Of a DNA stretch of 58,715 nucleotides, positions 8,859 through 17,413 are shown one piece after another. Source of the DNA: Bacillota bacterium (GTDB taxonomy: Bacteria > Bacillota > Negativicutes > Sporomusales > Sporomusaceae). The position numbers and the translations under genes are program-made. Where the stretch lies: assembly GCA_023443285.1 (NCBI GenBank), contig JAEZVB010000014.1:1-58715 (forward strand). The letters are read 5' to 3'. Position 1 is the stretch's first letter. Each line of letters opens with the position of its first letter. The notes beneath the pieces were generated by a model. It ran no database searches. It was not told the origin of the DNA and was given only the letters and a program-made list of their open reading frames with translations.

Positions 8859-9809
8859 ATGGTATTTGTAAATTCGCTGGAAAGTATTTTAAGCATCATT
8901 ATCATGATATTGCTAGGTTATATTTTGACGTATAAGGGAATCTTTAATGATAATACGGCCAAGGCATTTACTACAATGGTTATGGACATATCTTTACCTG
9001 CCTATATGATTTGGAATCTTACCAATACCTTTGATAAGGAAAGCCTAGTTGGTTTGGTTGGTGGTATAACCATTCCGTATATGTCCATGCTGGCTTGTTA
9101 TGTTGTTGGTTTGCTAGTCAGTAAACTTATTGGCGTGGACGCCAAGCGCCAAGGAATTTTTAGTTGCATGTTCTTTATGTCAAATACCATTTTTATAGGC
9201 TTGCCGATAAATTTAGCGTTGTTTGGTGATAAAAGTATCCCGTATGTCTTATTGTACTATGTTGCCAATACAACACTTTTCTGGACACTGGGTATTTACT
9301 TAATCAGTAAGGATGGCAGTGGTGAAACACCGGATATACTTAGTTTGCAAACACTGAAAAATATCATGTCGCCGCCACTTGTGGGTTTTATTGTAGGGGT
9401 AGTATTGGTGTTGGCTGATATTAAACTGCCGTCCTTTATTTCGGATGTTTGCAAATATCTAGGAAATTGCACAACTGCTTTATCTATGCTGTTTATTGGT
9501 ATGTCGATATATAGTGTAAAGCTTAGTGAAATAAATATAAGTAAAGATGTGACTGCGCTTGTTCTGGGCAGATTTATCCTAGCGCCTTTTGTGGTATTTC
9601 TGCTGGCGTTCATGATACCTGTAGCGCCGCTCATGAAAGAAGTTTTTATTGTTCAAGCAGCAATGCCGGTCATTGCCAGTGCCTCCATTATTGCCAAAGC
9701 CTATAATGCTGATTATCGGTATGCAGCGGTAATGATAACGCTTACGACTGTAATTGCGATGATAATGATCCCAATATATATGGTGCTATTTAATTATTTA
9801 GCGATATAA
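8859..9809 (+). CDS. AEC-family (auxin efflux carrier-like) permease
   Basis: Integral membrane protein of 316 residues with about ten transmembrane segments in two halves of five. N-terminal features (ILLGYILTYKG, then MDISLPAYMIWN) and the C-terminal QAAMPVIASASIIAKAY segment are typical of the auxin efflux carrier/MdcF/YwkB family, which exports or imports carboxylates such as malate or malonate. I chose ATG 8859, which gives the usual family length. AAGGAGG sits 20 bases upstream and a weaker AGAGGT 9 bases upstream. An in-frame opening further left runs through the palindrome and cannot be real coding sequence. It is a single gene flanked by the cyclase palindrome and a strong downstream hairpin. 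Substrate unknown. Confidence 0.85.
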   Translation: MVFVNSLESILSIIIMILLGYILTYKGIFNDNTAKAFTTMVMDISLPAYMIWNLTNTFDKESLVGLVGGITIPYMSMLACYVVGLLVSKLIGVDAKRQGIFSCMFFMSNTIFIGLPINLALFGDKSIPYVLLYYVANTTLFWTLGIYLISKDGSGETPDILSLQTLKNIMSPPLVGFIVGVVLVLADIKLPSFISDVCKYLGNCTTALSMLFIGMSIYSVKLSEINISKDVTALVLGRFILAPFVVFLLAFMIPVAPLMKEVFIVQAAMPVIASASIIAKAYNADYRYAAVMITLTTVIAMIMIPIYMVLFNYLAI

Positions 9810-9816
9810 ACGCGGT

Positions 9817-9865
9817 CAACAAGACGGCAGCAGGTCAAGGAAGTTGACCTGCTGCCGTCTTGTTG
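9817..9865. terminator. 22-bp perfect hairpin between convergent genes
   Basis: Bases 9817-9838 are the exact reverse complement of 9844-9865, with a GGAAG loop. The hairpin sits between the converging AEC permease and PhoH genes. It lacks a long T-tract on either strand, but its position suggests a bidirectional terminator. Confidence 0.75.
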
Positions 9866-9872
9866 TAGTCAC

Positions 9873-11258
9873 TTACAGTCGTAGCGAAGCTTCGGCGGCA
9901 AGTGGTGAGCGCTCGCATTCGTCATGGCTTAGGGTAACCTGAAAGCAGAGTTTGCTACCTTTCATTTTTTCGGCCGCATAGACAAGGCCATTTGTTCGGC
10001 TGTCAAGGAAGGGGTGGTCAATCTGCTCGGGGTCACCGAGCAGGATAATCTTGGTACCGAGGCCAGGGCGGGTAATGACGCCTTTGGCTTGGCGAGGGGT
10101 AGAGTTTTGCATTTCGTCAAGGATAATCCAATATTTTTGCAGGGAACGTCCCCGCTGATAGGCTAGCGCCTCGGTCTGAACGATGCGTTTGTCAAACAGC
10201 ATTTGCACGGTGTCTTCGGCTTGCTCAATTTCTTTGGGCTCAGTTAAGTTGTGGCTGGACATCAGGGTAAATAAGTTGTCACGAATGGCTCGCATATAGG
10301 GATCGATTTTATCCTGCTCGGAGCCGGGCAGATAGCCAAGGTCTTCGTCCATCGGGACATTAGGGCGGCAGATTAATAGATGATGATAAGCCCGGGGGCG
10401 GCAGTCCATATGATTATAGAGTCCTACCGTTAGCGAGTAGAAGGTTTTGGCTGTGCCTGCAGGACCTTTAATAATGACAAGCGGCGCTTCCTCCGCACTT
10501 AGCATAAGGCATTCTTGCATGAACACCTGCCCGACATTGCGCGGCGAAACGCCAAAAGGATTGCGACTGCGGTATTTTAACTGCACGACTTTTTGGCCAT
10601 CAAAACGTCCAAGAGCAGTATGACGGTCATTGTCGGTAGAACGGATTAACAAAAATTGATTGGTTACAAGCTCAATAGGGGTCATGCTATGGAGAGCTTC
10701 ATCAAACACCCGGAGCTTGCCAGGATCTAGAACATTGCGGTCATCCTGATGAAACGTGTCAATAGTGTCCGAAGAAGTATATACTACGGCGCGGCCGGTA
10801 TATTGCTCCTCGACACTGGCTACTTTTTCGTTGCGGAAGTCTTCGGCCTGAATGTCTAAAATGGCGGCTTTTACGCGCATATTGGTGTCGCGGCTGACTA
10901 AGATGGTGTGCAGGTTGTCTTCAGATAGACCTTTACATACTTGCAAAATACGGTTGTCATGCCTGGTTTTATCCCAGTACGGCGGCATAGGAGTGTCCAA
11001 GTGGTTGGCTTCAATACGCATCAGACCACCGTGCTCGTTGAGAGCCACGCCAGTCAGAAGGTTGCCTTGAGTTCGATATTTGTCAATCATTCGGCTGACC
11101 AAACGGCTATTAGTGCCACGTTCACTGGTTTCGGATTTGAACCGGTCAAGCTCTTCCAGTACTACCTCGGGAATGATTACCGTGTGTTCGCTGAAAGCAG
11201 TTAGTGCATAGGGAGAGTGTAACAACACATTGGTGTCCAACACATAGTACTTAATCAA
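9873..11258 (-). CDS. PhoH-family ATPase with N-terminal PIN domain (YlaK type)
   Basis: Protein of 461 residues: an N-terminal PIN nuclease domain (YYVLDTNVLLHSP, with further acidic residues) and a C-terminal PhoH ATPase domain with Walker A GPAGTAKT and Walker B WIILDEMQNS, then LLGDPEQID. PhoH2-type proteins are ATP-dependent RNA helicase/RNases. I chose TTG at 11258 because AAGGGGG lies just upstream (11267-11275, minus strand) and the protein then begins LIKYYVLDTN, exactly at the PIN strand. A TTG at 11315 would add 19 residues but has no ribosome site. It is monocistronic, convergent with the AEC permease. The family assignment is firm; the RNA target is unknown. Confidence 0.9.
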   Translation of the reverse strand: MIKYYVLDTNVLLHSPYALTAFSEHTVIIPEVVLEELDRFKSETSERGTNSRLVSRMIDKYRTQGNLLTGVALNEHGGLMRIEANHLDTPMPPYWDKTRHDNRILQVCKGLSEDNLHTILVSRDTNMRVKAAILDIQAEDFRNEKVASVEEQYTGRAVVYTSSDTIDTFHQDDRNVLDPGKLRVFDEALHSMTPIELVTNQFLLIRSTDNDRHTALGRFDGQKVVQLKYRSRNPFGVSPRNVGQVFMQECLMLSAEEAPLVIIKGPAGTAKTFYSLTVGLYNHMDCRPRAYHHLLICRPNVPMDEDLGYLPGSEQDKIDPYMRAIRDNLFTLMSSHNLTEPKEIEQAEDTVQMLFDKRIVQTEALAYQRGRSLQKYWIILDEMQNSTPRQAKGVITRPGLGTKIILLGDPEQIDHPFLDSRTNGLVYAAEKMKGSKLCFQVTLSHDECERSPLAAEASLRL

Positions 11259-11482
11259 AAGGCCATCCCCCTTCTTATCTACATATAACCGAGTAAAAAG
11301 CGGCAGTTGCTCCAATAATATTGCCTATATAGTAATTGTACGGGCGGTAGGGCGCGAGTATGTTAGCATTTTGTAAAATCCGTATTAAATTCTAAAACAG
11401 GCTTTGCACCACTTATTGGTTAGTAACATATATTACAAAAGCTTACTGTATTGTATGTGAATAAGAGGAGAATTGTAACCAA

Positions 11483-12190
11483 GTGGATAAGGTGGCTGGA
11501 GAGATGAGATGCATTGGGTTAATCGGTGTTGGCCGTATGGGTAGAGTATTGGTCGGCAAATTATCTGGCCATGTCGAGCTTAAAATTTTTGATCGTGAGG
11601 ATAGCCGGCTACATACGGTCGCCAAAGAGCTGGGAGTTCAGGTCGCTGGTAGTCTGGAAGAACTGGCTGAGCTCGGAACTGTTATTCTGGCGGTGCCTGA
11701 CCGCGAGGTTATCAGTCTGATTAAGGATTTTAATCAATTGTGTCAGAGCGTAATTATCATTAATGTCGCTACTAATGTTGCCCAGCATTCGCTGGAGTTG
11801 GCAGCAGCAAAACAAGTGAGATGCATTGGGGCAAAATTTATTGCCCAGGCTAAAGAAATCGAAATGGGAGCCGAGCCTGTTATTATCGTTAATGAACGTC
11901 CAGCCGAGCTGACACAGCTGGTGCAGGAGATTTTTGCGCCGGTAGGCAAGCTTGTAATTGGCAATGCGGATGTTGTAACCTATATCAATACCCAGGCCGC
12001 CGAAAAAGCGCTGACGGCAGCTGTGCTTATAGAAGAAACTTTACGGTGTCAGCCATATGCCAATGCAGATGTAATAAAAAGCGCAATTGGTCAGGTGGCT
12101 GCCGGTATATTAAAGGCTTATGCCGACGATGATTTAGGGCCATTTGCCCGTGAAATTGTCAGGGCAATCAGAGCTAAACTACGAATGTGA
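11483..12190 (+). CDS. NAD(P)-binding reductase resembling pyrroline-5-carboxylate reductase
   Basis: Protein of 235 residues. The N-terminal Rossmann fold has IGLIGVGRMGRVLV (about residues 10-23) followed by an Asp-ending second strand (KIFDRE), as in the ProC/F420-dependent NADP oxidoreductase superfamily. The C-terminal third is helical, but the typical ProC dimerisation motif is not clear. At 235 residues it is shorter than ProC (about 265-275). It may be a ProC paralogue or an imine or 6-phosphogluconate-like reductase. The GTG start follows AAGAGGAG by about 13 bases. It is expressed alone, upstream of a hairpin terminator. The reaction cannot be named from sequence. Confidence 0.7.
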   Translation: MDKVAGEMRCIGLIGVGRMGRVLVGKLSGHVELKIFDREDSRLHTVAKELGVQVAGSLEELAELGTVILAVPDREVISLIKDFNQLCQSVIIINVATNVAQHSLELAAAKQVRCIGAKFIAQAKEIEMGAEPVIIVNERPAELTQLVQEIFAPVGKLVIGNADVVTYINTQAAEKALTAAVLIEETLRCQPYANADVIKSAIGQVAAGILKAYADDDLGPFAREIVRAIRAKLRM

Positions 12191-12223
12191 AGGTTCATTT
12201 CAAAAAGGATTATACAACAATTG

Positions 12224-12263
12224 CGCAAGTGGGTGGTGCCGGACTAAACACCACCCGCTTGCG
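12224..12263 (+). terminator. Hairpin terminator after the reductase
   Basis: CGCAAGTGGGTGGTG (12224-12238) pairs with CACCACCCGCTTGCG (12249-12263) with one G-U pair. No strong T-tract follows. It separates the reductase from the uxaBA unit. Confidence 0.65.
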
Positions 12264-12329
12264 AGTTGATGAGTGAGTAAACAGGTGGGTGTATTCCAAA
12301 AAAAAACACAAAATATTATAAAAAAAGTG

Positions 12330-12359
12330 TTGTACCATTGCTAGCGGCTAGCCTATACA
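12330..12359 (+). promoter_or_regulatory. uxaBA promoter with palindromic operator in its spacer
   Basis: A -35 box TTGTAC (12330-12335) and -10 box TATACA (12354-12359) are separated by 18 bases. The spacer contains the palindrome GCTAGCGGCTAGC (12340-12352, symmetric around G12346), placed where a bound repressor would block polymerase. An A-rich tract (12296-12327) precedes it and resembles an UP element; a similar tract lies ahead of dctQ at 15424. Confidence 0.6.
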
Positions 12360-12444
12360 ATGAAGTAAGATATAGAAAACTTTTTGCGGACATATGGTTT
12401 AAATTAACACTATATTCATACAAATATAAAAGCGGAGGTTGAAA

Positions 12445-13926
12445 ATGAATAAACTTACCAGTAAGCTTCATCAGGTAGCCTCACTGCCAGAGCGGGTAAT
12501 TCAATTTGGTGAGGGTAATTTTTTGCGGGCTTTTACTGATTGGATGCTGCATCAAATGAATAAGCAAGGTTTGTTTAATGGGCGGGCTGTGCTGGTGCAA
12601 CCAATTGCCGAGGGTTTAAGCCGGCAAATTAATGAGCAAGATGGTTTGTACACTCTTTTTTTGCGAGGCTTAAAAGAGGGACAACCCTATGAGGAACAGG
12701 AGGTTATTACCTCTGTTAGTCGTTGCCTCAATCCCTATGGCGAGTGGGAAGCGTGTATCCGCTGTGCCGAGAATCCAGCCATTGAGTTTGTTATCAGCAA
12801 TACTACCGAGGCCGGTATCGCCTTTGATCCCACAGATAAACTGGATAATGAACCGCCGGTATCTTTCCCGGGCAAGCTGACCGCCTACCTTTATCACCGC
12901 TTTAATCACTTTGAGGGAGATGCGGCTAAAGGTATGGTTATTGTGCCTTGTGAACTCATTGATCGCAACGGCGACAACCTAAAGAAAGTCGTCTTACAGT
13001 TAGCTGAACTGTGGAAACTACCGACTGCGTTTGTAGAGTGGGTTGAGCAAAGTAACTACTTCCTCAATACGTTGGTTGACCGGGTCGTTACCGGCTATCC
13101 CCGTGACGAGGTTAAAGAACTGGAGGCAAAGCTGGGTTATCAGGATGCTATTATCGATACGGGGGAACTCTTCCATTTGTGGGTTATTGAAGGCCCGGAA
13201 CATTTAGCAGAGCGTCTGCCCTTCACTAAGGCCGGCCTTAATGTAATCTGGACTAATGATATGACACCATACCGTACCCGCAAAGTGCGGATACTAAATG
13301 GTGCCCATACCTCTTCGGTACCGGCAGCTTTCTTGTATGGCCTGGATACAGTAGGCCAAATGATGGATCACGAAGTTCTAGGCAAGTATGTGCAGCAAAT
13401 CGTTTTTGACGAAATTGTACCGTCAATTAACCTGGAAAAAGCTATGCTCACTGATTTTGCCGCAAGCGTAATGGACAGATTCCGCAATCCCTTCATCAAA
13501 CATTATTTATTGAGTATACTCTTGAATTCTTCGTCCAAGTTTAAGGCCAGAGTATTGCCATCCATTTTGGAGTATCAAATGAGGCACGGCAAACTGCCGG
13601 AGAAGCTGACCTTCTCACTGGCAGCGCTGATTGCGGTATATAAAGACGGCAAAGTGGAAGGAACAAGTATGCAAGCTCATCGCGAACAAGGCGAATTTGT
13701 TATGAAAGATGATGTGCCTGTATTGGAGTTTTTTGCGAAAGCTTGGAGTAGCTTTGACGGCTCTAAGGCCGCTGCCAATCAGGTTGCCAGCAAAGTGCTT
13801 GCGAGTACAAGCCTCTGGGGCCAAGACCTCAACCGGGTGACAGGACTTACCGATAAGGTCGGCAATTATCTCTATAGCATTGCTACTGTCGGCATGCAGG
13901 CAACTATCCAGAATTTGGTGCGCTAA
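12445..13926 (+). CDS. uxaB: Tagaturonate reductase (altronate oxidoreductase)
   Basis: Protein of 493 residues of the mannitol dehydrogenase/UxaB family: an N-terminal NAD-binding region (VIQFGEGNFLRAF, residues about 15-27) and a C-terminal mannitol-dehydrogenase domain containing the RKVRILNGAHT segment with the catalytic Lys and Asn-His residues of the family. It reduces D-tagaturonate to D-altronate with NADH in the galacturonate branch of hexuronate catabolism. ATG 12445 was chosen: AGCGGAGG lies 6 bases upstream; a TTG two codons earlier would crowd the ribosome site. It is followed after 13 bases by uxaA, which uses its product. The family also includes fructuronate and mannitol dehydrogenases, but the uxaA neighbour supports UxaB. 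Confidence 0.92.
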   Translation: MNKLTSKLHQVASLPERVIQFGEGNFLRAFTDWMLHQMNKQGLFNGRAVLVQPIAEGLSRQINEQDGLYTLFLRGLKEGQPYEEQEVITSVSRCLNPYGEWEACIRCAENPAIEFVISNTTEAGIAFDPTDKLDNEPPVSFPGKLTAYLYHRFNHFEGDAAKGMVIVPCELIDRNGDNLKKVVLQLAELWKLPTAFVEWVEQSNYFLNTLVDRVVTGYPRDEVKELEAKLGYQDAIIDTGELFHLWVIEGPEHLAERLPFTKAGLNVIWTNDMTPYRTRKVRILNGAHTSSVPAAFLYGLDTVGQMMDHEVLGKYVQQIVFDEIVPSINLEKAMLTDFAASVMDRFRNPFIKHYLLSILLNSSSKFKARVLPSILEYQMRHGKLPEKLTFSLAALIAVYKDGKVEGTSMQAHREQGEFVMKDDVPVLEFFAKAWSSFDGSKAAANQVASKVLASTSLWGQDLNRVTGLTDKVGNYLYSIATVGMQATIQNLVR

Positions 13927-13939
13927 AGGAGGGAACAGT

Positions 13940-15388
13940 TTGTCACAGTTAAGAATTCATGGTAAGGACAATGTGGCGGTCGTACTTGAAGCCGCTCCGG
14001 GTTCGGAAGCCGGACGCGGTCACAAGGTGGCACTGACCGACATTCGTGCCGGTGAGCATATCATAAAATATGGTTTCCCTATTGGCCATGCCACTGTTGA
14101 TATTAAGGCCGGGGAATGGATCCATACCCACAACATCAAAACCAATCTTGGCGATATTCTGGACTACCAATATCAGCCGGAGAAAACGACTATTGACGCT
14201 GCCGTATTGGCATGTCCTGAGTTTCAGGGCTATCGCCGCCCTGATGGGCGGGTAGGTGTGCGTAACGAGGTCTGGGTCATTCCGACAGTCAGTTGTGTCA
14301 ACCAGAATATCAGGCTGATTGCCGAGCAGGCAGCCGCTCTGTGCAAGGATATACCTAATGTTGACGGTATTTTTGCCATTACCCATCCCTATGGTTGTTC
14401 TCAGCTTGGTGACGATCATAACACTACCCAGCGGTTGTTGGCTGATTTAGTGTGTCATCCCAATGCCGGTGCGGTGCTGGTAGTGGGTTTAGGCTGTGAG
14501 AATAACCACATTGCTGAATTTAAGAAGGTATTGGGTGAGTATGATCCTAAGCGCGTAAAGTTTTTGGTAGCACAAGAGGTTGATGATGAAATTAGTGCTG
14601 GTGTAGAGCTGGCTCAGGAGCTTGCCCGCTATGCTTCAACCTGTGAGCGCGAAGCGTGTCCTGCCTCAGAACTCATCATTGGTCTCAAATGTGGTGGCTC
14701 TGACGGTTTTTCCGGCATTACGGCCAATCCGCTTGTCGGTTCGCTTTCCGATAAGCTGCTGTCTTGCGGGGGAAGTACTGTACTGACAGAAGTGCCGGAA
14801 ATGTTTGGTGCTGAGACTATCATAATGAACAGAGCGGTTGATCGTACTGTGTTTGAAAAAACCGTGCAGCTCATAAATGACTTTAAAGATTATTTTGTCA
14901 GCCATAAGCAACCTATTTACGAAAACCCTTCCCCTGGCAACAAGGCTGGCGGTATTAGTACCCTGGAGGAGAAATCGCTGGGTTGTACGCAAAAGGGTGG
15001 AACCGGTCAGGTAACTGATGTGATTGGTTATGCCGGACGAGTCAGTAAAAAAGGTCTGACGCTGTTAAGCGCTCCAGGAAATGACATGGTTGCGTGTACC
15101 GCGTTGGCGGCGGCAGGCTGCCACATTATTTTATTTACAACTGGGAGAGGGACACCGCTGGGAACCGTAGTACCTACGATTAAAGTAGCTACTAACAGCG
15201 AATTGTTCAGCCGCAAAACAGGTTGGATGGATTTTGACGCCGGTAGGCTGTTGACAGGCGCAACGATGGAACAACTAACTGATGAATTTTTACAGCATAT
15301 TATTGCAGTGGCTTCCGGACAAGCCACCAAAGCTGAGCATATGGGCTTTAGGGAGATTGCCATATTCAAAAATGGTGTAACACTGTAA
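13940..15388 (+). CDS. uxaA: Altronate dehydratase
   Basis: Protein of 482 residues of the UxaA/GarD family: an N-terminal SAF domain (to about residue 95) and the large dehydratase domain with VGVRNEVWVIPTVSCVN, THPYGCSQLGDD and GLKCGGSDGFSG motifs. It removes water from D-altronate to give 2-keto-3-deoxygluconate, the step after UxaB. I chose TTG 13940, which has AAAGGAGGG at 13925-13933 and yields the expected family N-terminus; an in-frame extension into uxaB has no support. Enzymes for the next steps (KDG kinase and aldolase) are not in the window. The TRAP transporter that follows is a plausible uptake system for the hexuronate. Confidence 0.93.
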   Translation: MSQLRIHGKDNVAVVLEAAPGSEAGRGHKVALTDIRAGEHIIKYGFPIGHATVDIKAGEWIHTHNIKTNLGDILDYQYQPEKTTIDAAVLACPEFQGYRRPDGRVGVRNEVWVIPTVSCVNQNIRLIAEQAAALCKDIPNVDGIFAITHPYGCSQLGDDHNTTQRLLADLVCHPNAGAVLVVGLGCENNHIAEFKKVLGEYDPKRVKFLVAQEVDDEISAGVELAQELARYASTCEREACPASELIIGLKCGGSDGFSGITANPLVGSLSDKLLSCGGSTVLTEVPEMFGAETIIMNRAVDRTVFEKTVQLINDFKDYFVSHKQPIYENPSPGNKAGGISTLEEKSLGCTQKGGTGQVTDVIGYAGRVSKKGLTLLSAPGNDMVACTALAAAGCHIILFTTGRGTPLGTVVPTIKVATNSELFSRKTGWMDFDAGRLLTGATMEQLTDEFLQHIIAVASGQATKAEHMGFREIAIFKNGVTL

Positions 15389-15423
15389 GCTCTACCGTAG
15401 TGCAACTTGGTCACGACATACTG

Positions 15424-15464
15424 CCAAAAAAAACACAAAATAATCTAAAAAAACTATTATACTA
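15424..15464 (+). promoter_or_regulatory. A-rich element ahead of dctQ, shared with the uxaB promoter
   Basis: CCAAAAAAAACACAAAAT followed by a second A-run and TTATAC closely matches the tract at 12296-12336 before uxaB, at roughly 80% identity by eye. It may be an UP element or a common regulator site that co-regulates the catabolic genes and the transporter. A convincing -10 box at the right spacing is not evident here. Confidence 0.4.
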
Positions 15465-15538
15465 AATATTTTGAAAGAACAGTAAAATGGACATGGAAGC
15501 ACTATGCACTATTACTATAAATTTATAGGAGGTATGAT

Positions 15539-16060
15539 GTGGAAACGCTAAAAAAGATTGCTTTGGCGATTGATACTATATTTGAAAGTATTGCGCTTAC
15601 CGGACTAGCAAGTATGATTATTATTGTTATCATGCAGGTTATGACCCGTAAACTTTTCAATTTTGTATTCTTTTGGTCAGAAGAAGTAACACTCCTGCTT
15701 TTGGTTTGGTTTGCCTTTATGGGTATGGCAATTGGTTTCAGAGAAGGCCTTCATATGGGGGTTGACTCCTTCACCGGCTTTTTGCCTGACAAAGTGAACC
15801 TTGTTTTGGATAAAATTATTGGTTTGTCTATTTTTGGATTTGGTGTATATATGATTTATTACGGCTGGGATTTCACGGTAATGATGCATGAATCCACGCT
15901 GGCAGCCACCAAATTGCCTAATAGCGTTTTATATGTGGTTATGCCGGTAACCGGTGCTATGACCTGCGCGTATGCTGCCTTGCAGGTAGCCGGTTTTAAT
16001 ACCAAACGCCATAAAGGCAGTGAAGTTGAAATGAGTGGTGCCTTAGGAGGTGGGGAATAG
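15539..16060 (+). CDS. dctQ: TRAP transporter small permease (DctQ)
   Basis: Protein of 173 residues with four hydrophobic segments and the WSEEVTLLLLVWFAFMG motif typical of TRAP small membrane subunits. It forms the membrane complex with the large subunit encoded next and works with the periplasmic binding protein two genes downstream. GTG 15539 follows TAGGAGG by 6 bases. Its stop overlaps the next start by one base, so the two subunits are translationally coupled. Confidence 0.9.
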   Translation: METLKKIALAIDTIFESIALTGLASMIIIVIMQVMTRKLFNFVFFWSEEVTLLLLVWFAFMGMAIGFREGLHMGVDSFTGFLPDKVNLVLDKIIGLSIFGFGVYMIYYGWDFTVMMHESTLAATKLPNSVLYVVMPVTGAMTCAYAALQVAGFNTKRHKGSEVEMSGALGGGE

Positions 16061-17352
16061 TGGATCAGCAATTAGTCGCAGTAACACTTTTATGTTCTAC
16101 ATTTGTTGGCTTTATGGTCTTACGTTTCCCGGTAGCCTTGGTATTGGCCTTTTCCACCATGGCGACTATGATATATATGGATATCCCGCTGGCAGTGGAA
16201 GGACAGCAAATGATTCAGGGTATCAGCAGCTTCTCGCTGCTCGCGATTCCATTCTTTATTCTTACCGGACAAATCATGGGTGAGGGTGGCCTGGCCATGC
16301 GAATGGTCAATCTGGCCTATCTCTTAGTTGGCCGTATTCGCGGTGGTCTGGCGCTAGTTAACAGTGTAGCTTGTATGTTCTTTGGCAATATCTCGGGTTC
16401 GGCAGTAGCTGATGCTTCTTCTATCGGTTCGGTTATGATTCCGATGATGAAGAAAAAGGGTTATGATGCCGACTATGCAGTAGGCTTAACAATTTCTTCA
16501 GCAATTCAAGGCGTGGTTGTTCCACCAAGCCACAATCTGGTATTATTCTCCATTGTTGCCGGCGGCATCTCGATTAAAAGCTTGTTCCTGGCCGGTATCG
16601 TTCCCGGATTTATCTTGTTATTCACATTGATGACAGTAGCATATATAATGGCTCGCAAACGCGGCTATCAAAAAGGCGATCCAATACCTAAGGAAAAAGT
16701 TCCCGGAATTTTGCTTCATGGTTTTTTGTCCTTATCACCGGCTTTCGTTATCCTTGGCGGTATTATCTCGGGTTGGTTTACTGCTACAGAATCTGGCGCT
16801 ATGGCAGCACTGTACTCGTTCATCCTGGCCTTCGGTTTCTATCGTGAAGCGCCGCTGTCATCTATGATTCCGGTGTTAAAGCGAACCTTCCGGATTGTTC
16901 TCATGGTATATTTCCTTATTGCCGCTTCCGCTGCCTTTGGCTGGATACTTGCCTACCTTAAGATACCTCTGCTTGTTACCGAGTTCTTCTTAAGTGTTTC
17001 AGACAGTCCGATTGTTATCATGATGCTCATCAACATTCTGCTGCTGCTGTTGGGCGGGCCGATGGATATGGCACCAATGATTCTTATTATGACCCCGATC
17101 TTATTGCCGGTGGCTACTGCCATTGGTATTGACCCGGTACATTTTGGTCTGATCCTGATCTTTAACGCCGGTATGGGGCTTTTAACACCACCTGTTGGTA
17201 CAGTATTATTTGTTGGTTGTGCCATTGGCGGCGTAACGCTCTCGCAAGGTACTAAGGCTATGATGCCATTCTTTTATGCTATGATTGGCATATTGCTTGT
17301 GATTACCTATGTTCCGCAAGTAGTTATGTGGTTGCCCAATATGTTTAAATAA
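16060..17352 (+). CDS. dctM: TRAP transporter large permease (DctM)
   Basis: Protein of 430 residues with about twelve transmembrane segments. Motifs include FFGNISGSAVADASSIGSVM and the FNAGMGLLTPPVGTVLFVG region characteristic of DctM subunits, which form the Na+-coupled elevator transport domain. GTG overlaps the dctQ stop by one base, with GGAGGTGGGG upstream. The substrate is probably a hexuronate or related sugar acid because uxaB and uxaA precede it in the same orientation; this is inference from context. Confidence 0.93.
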   Translation: MDQQLVAVTLLCSTFVGFMVLRFPVALVLAFSTMATMIYMDIPLAVEGQQMIQGISSFSLLAIPFFILTGQIMGEGGLAMRMVNLAYLLVGRIRGGLALVNSVACMFFGNISGSAVADASSIGSVMIPMMKKKGYDADYAVGLTISSAIQGVVVPPSHNLVLFSIVAGGISIKSLFLAGIVPGFILLFTLMTVAYIMARKRGYQKGDPIPKEKVPGILLHGFLSLSPAFVILGGIISGWFTATESGAMAALYSFILAFGFYREAPLSSMIPVLKRTFRIVLMVYFLIAASAAFGWILAYLKIPLLVTEFFLSVSDSPIVIMMLINILLLLLGGPMDMAPMILIMTPILLPVATAIGIDPVHFGLILIFNAGMGLLTPPVGTVLFVGCAIGGVTLSQGTKAMMPFFYAMIGILLVITYVPQVVMWLPNMFK

Positions 17353-17413
17353 CAGGTATCGTTTGTTTGCGGGGATTCATCCCAACATTTCATACAGAGG
17401 GGGATATTAGATA

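Noticed and set aside
13949..14419. Long antisense reading frame (156 codons) opposite uxaA
   Set aside because: No ribosome site or family match; uxaA on the other strand is a clear, complete gene. The same holds for other long antisense frames, such as 42498-43112 opposite gcvPB.
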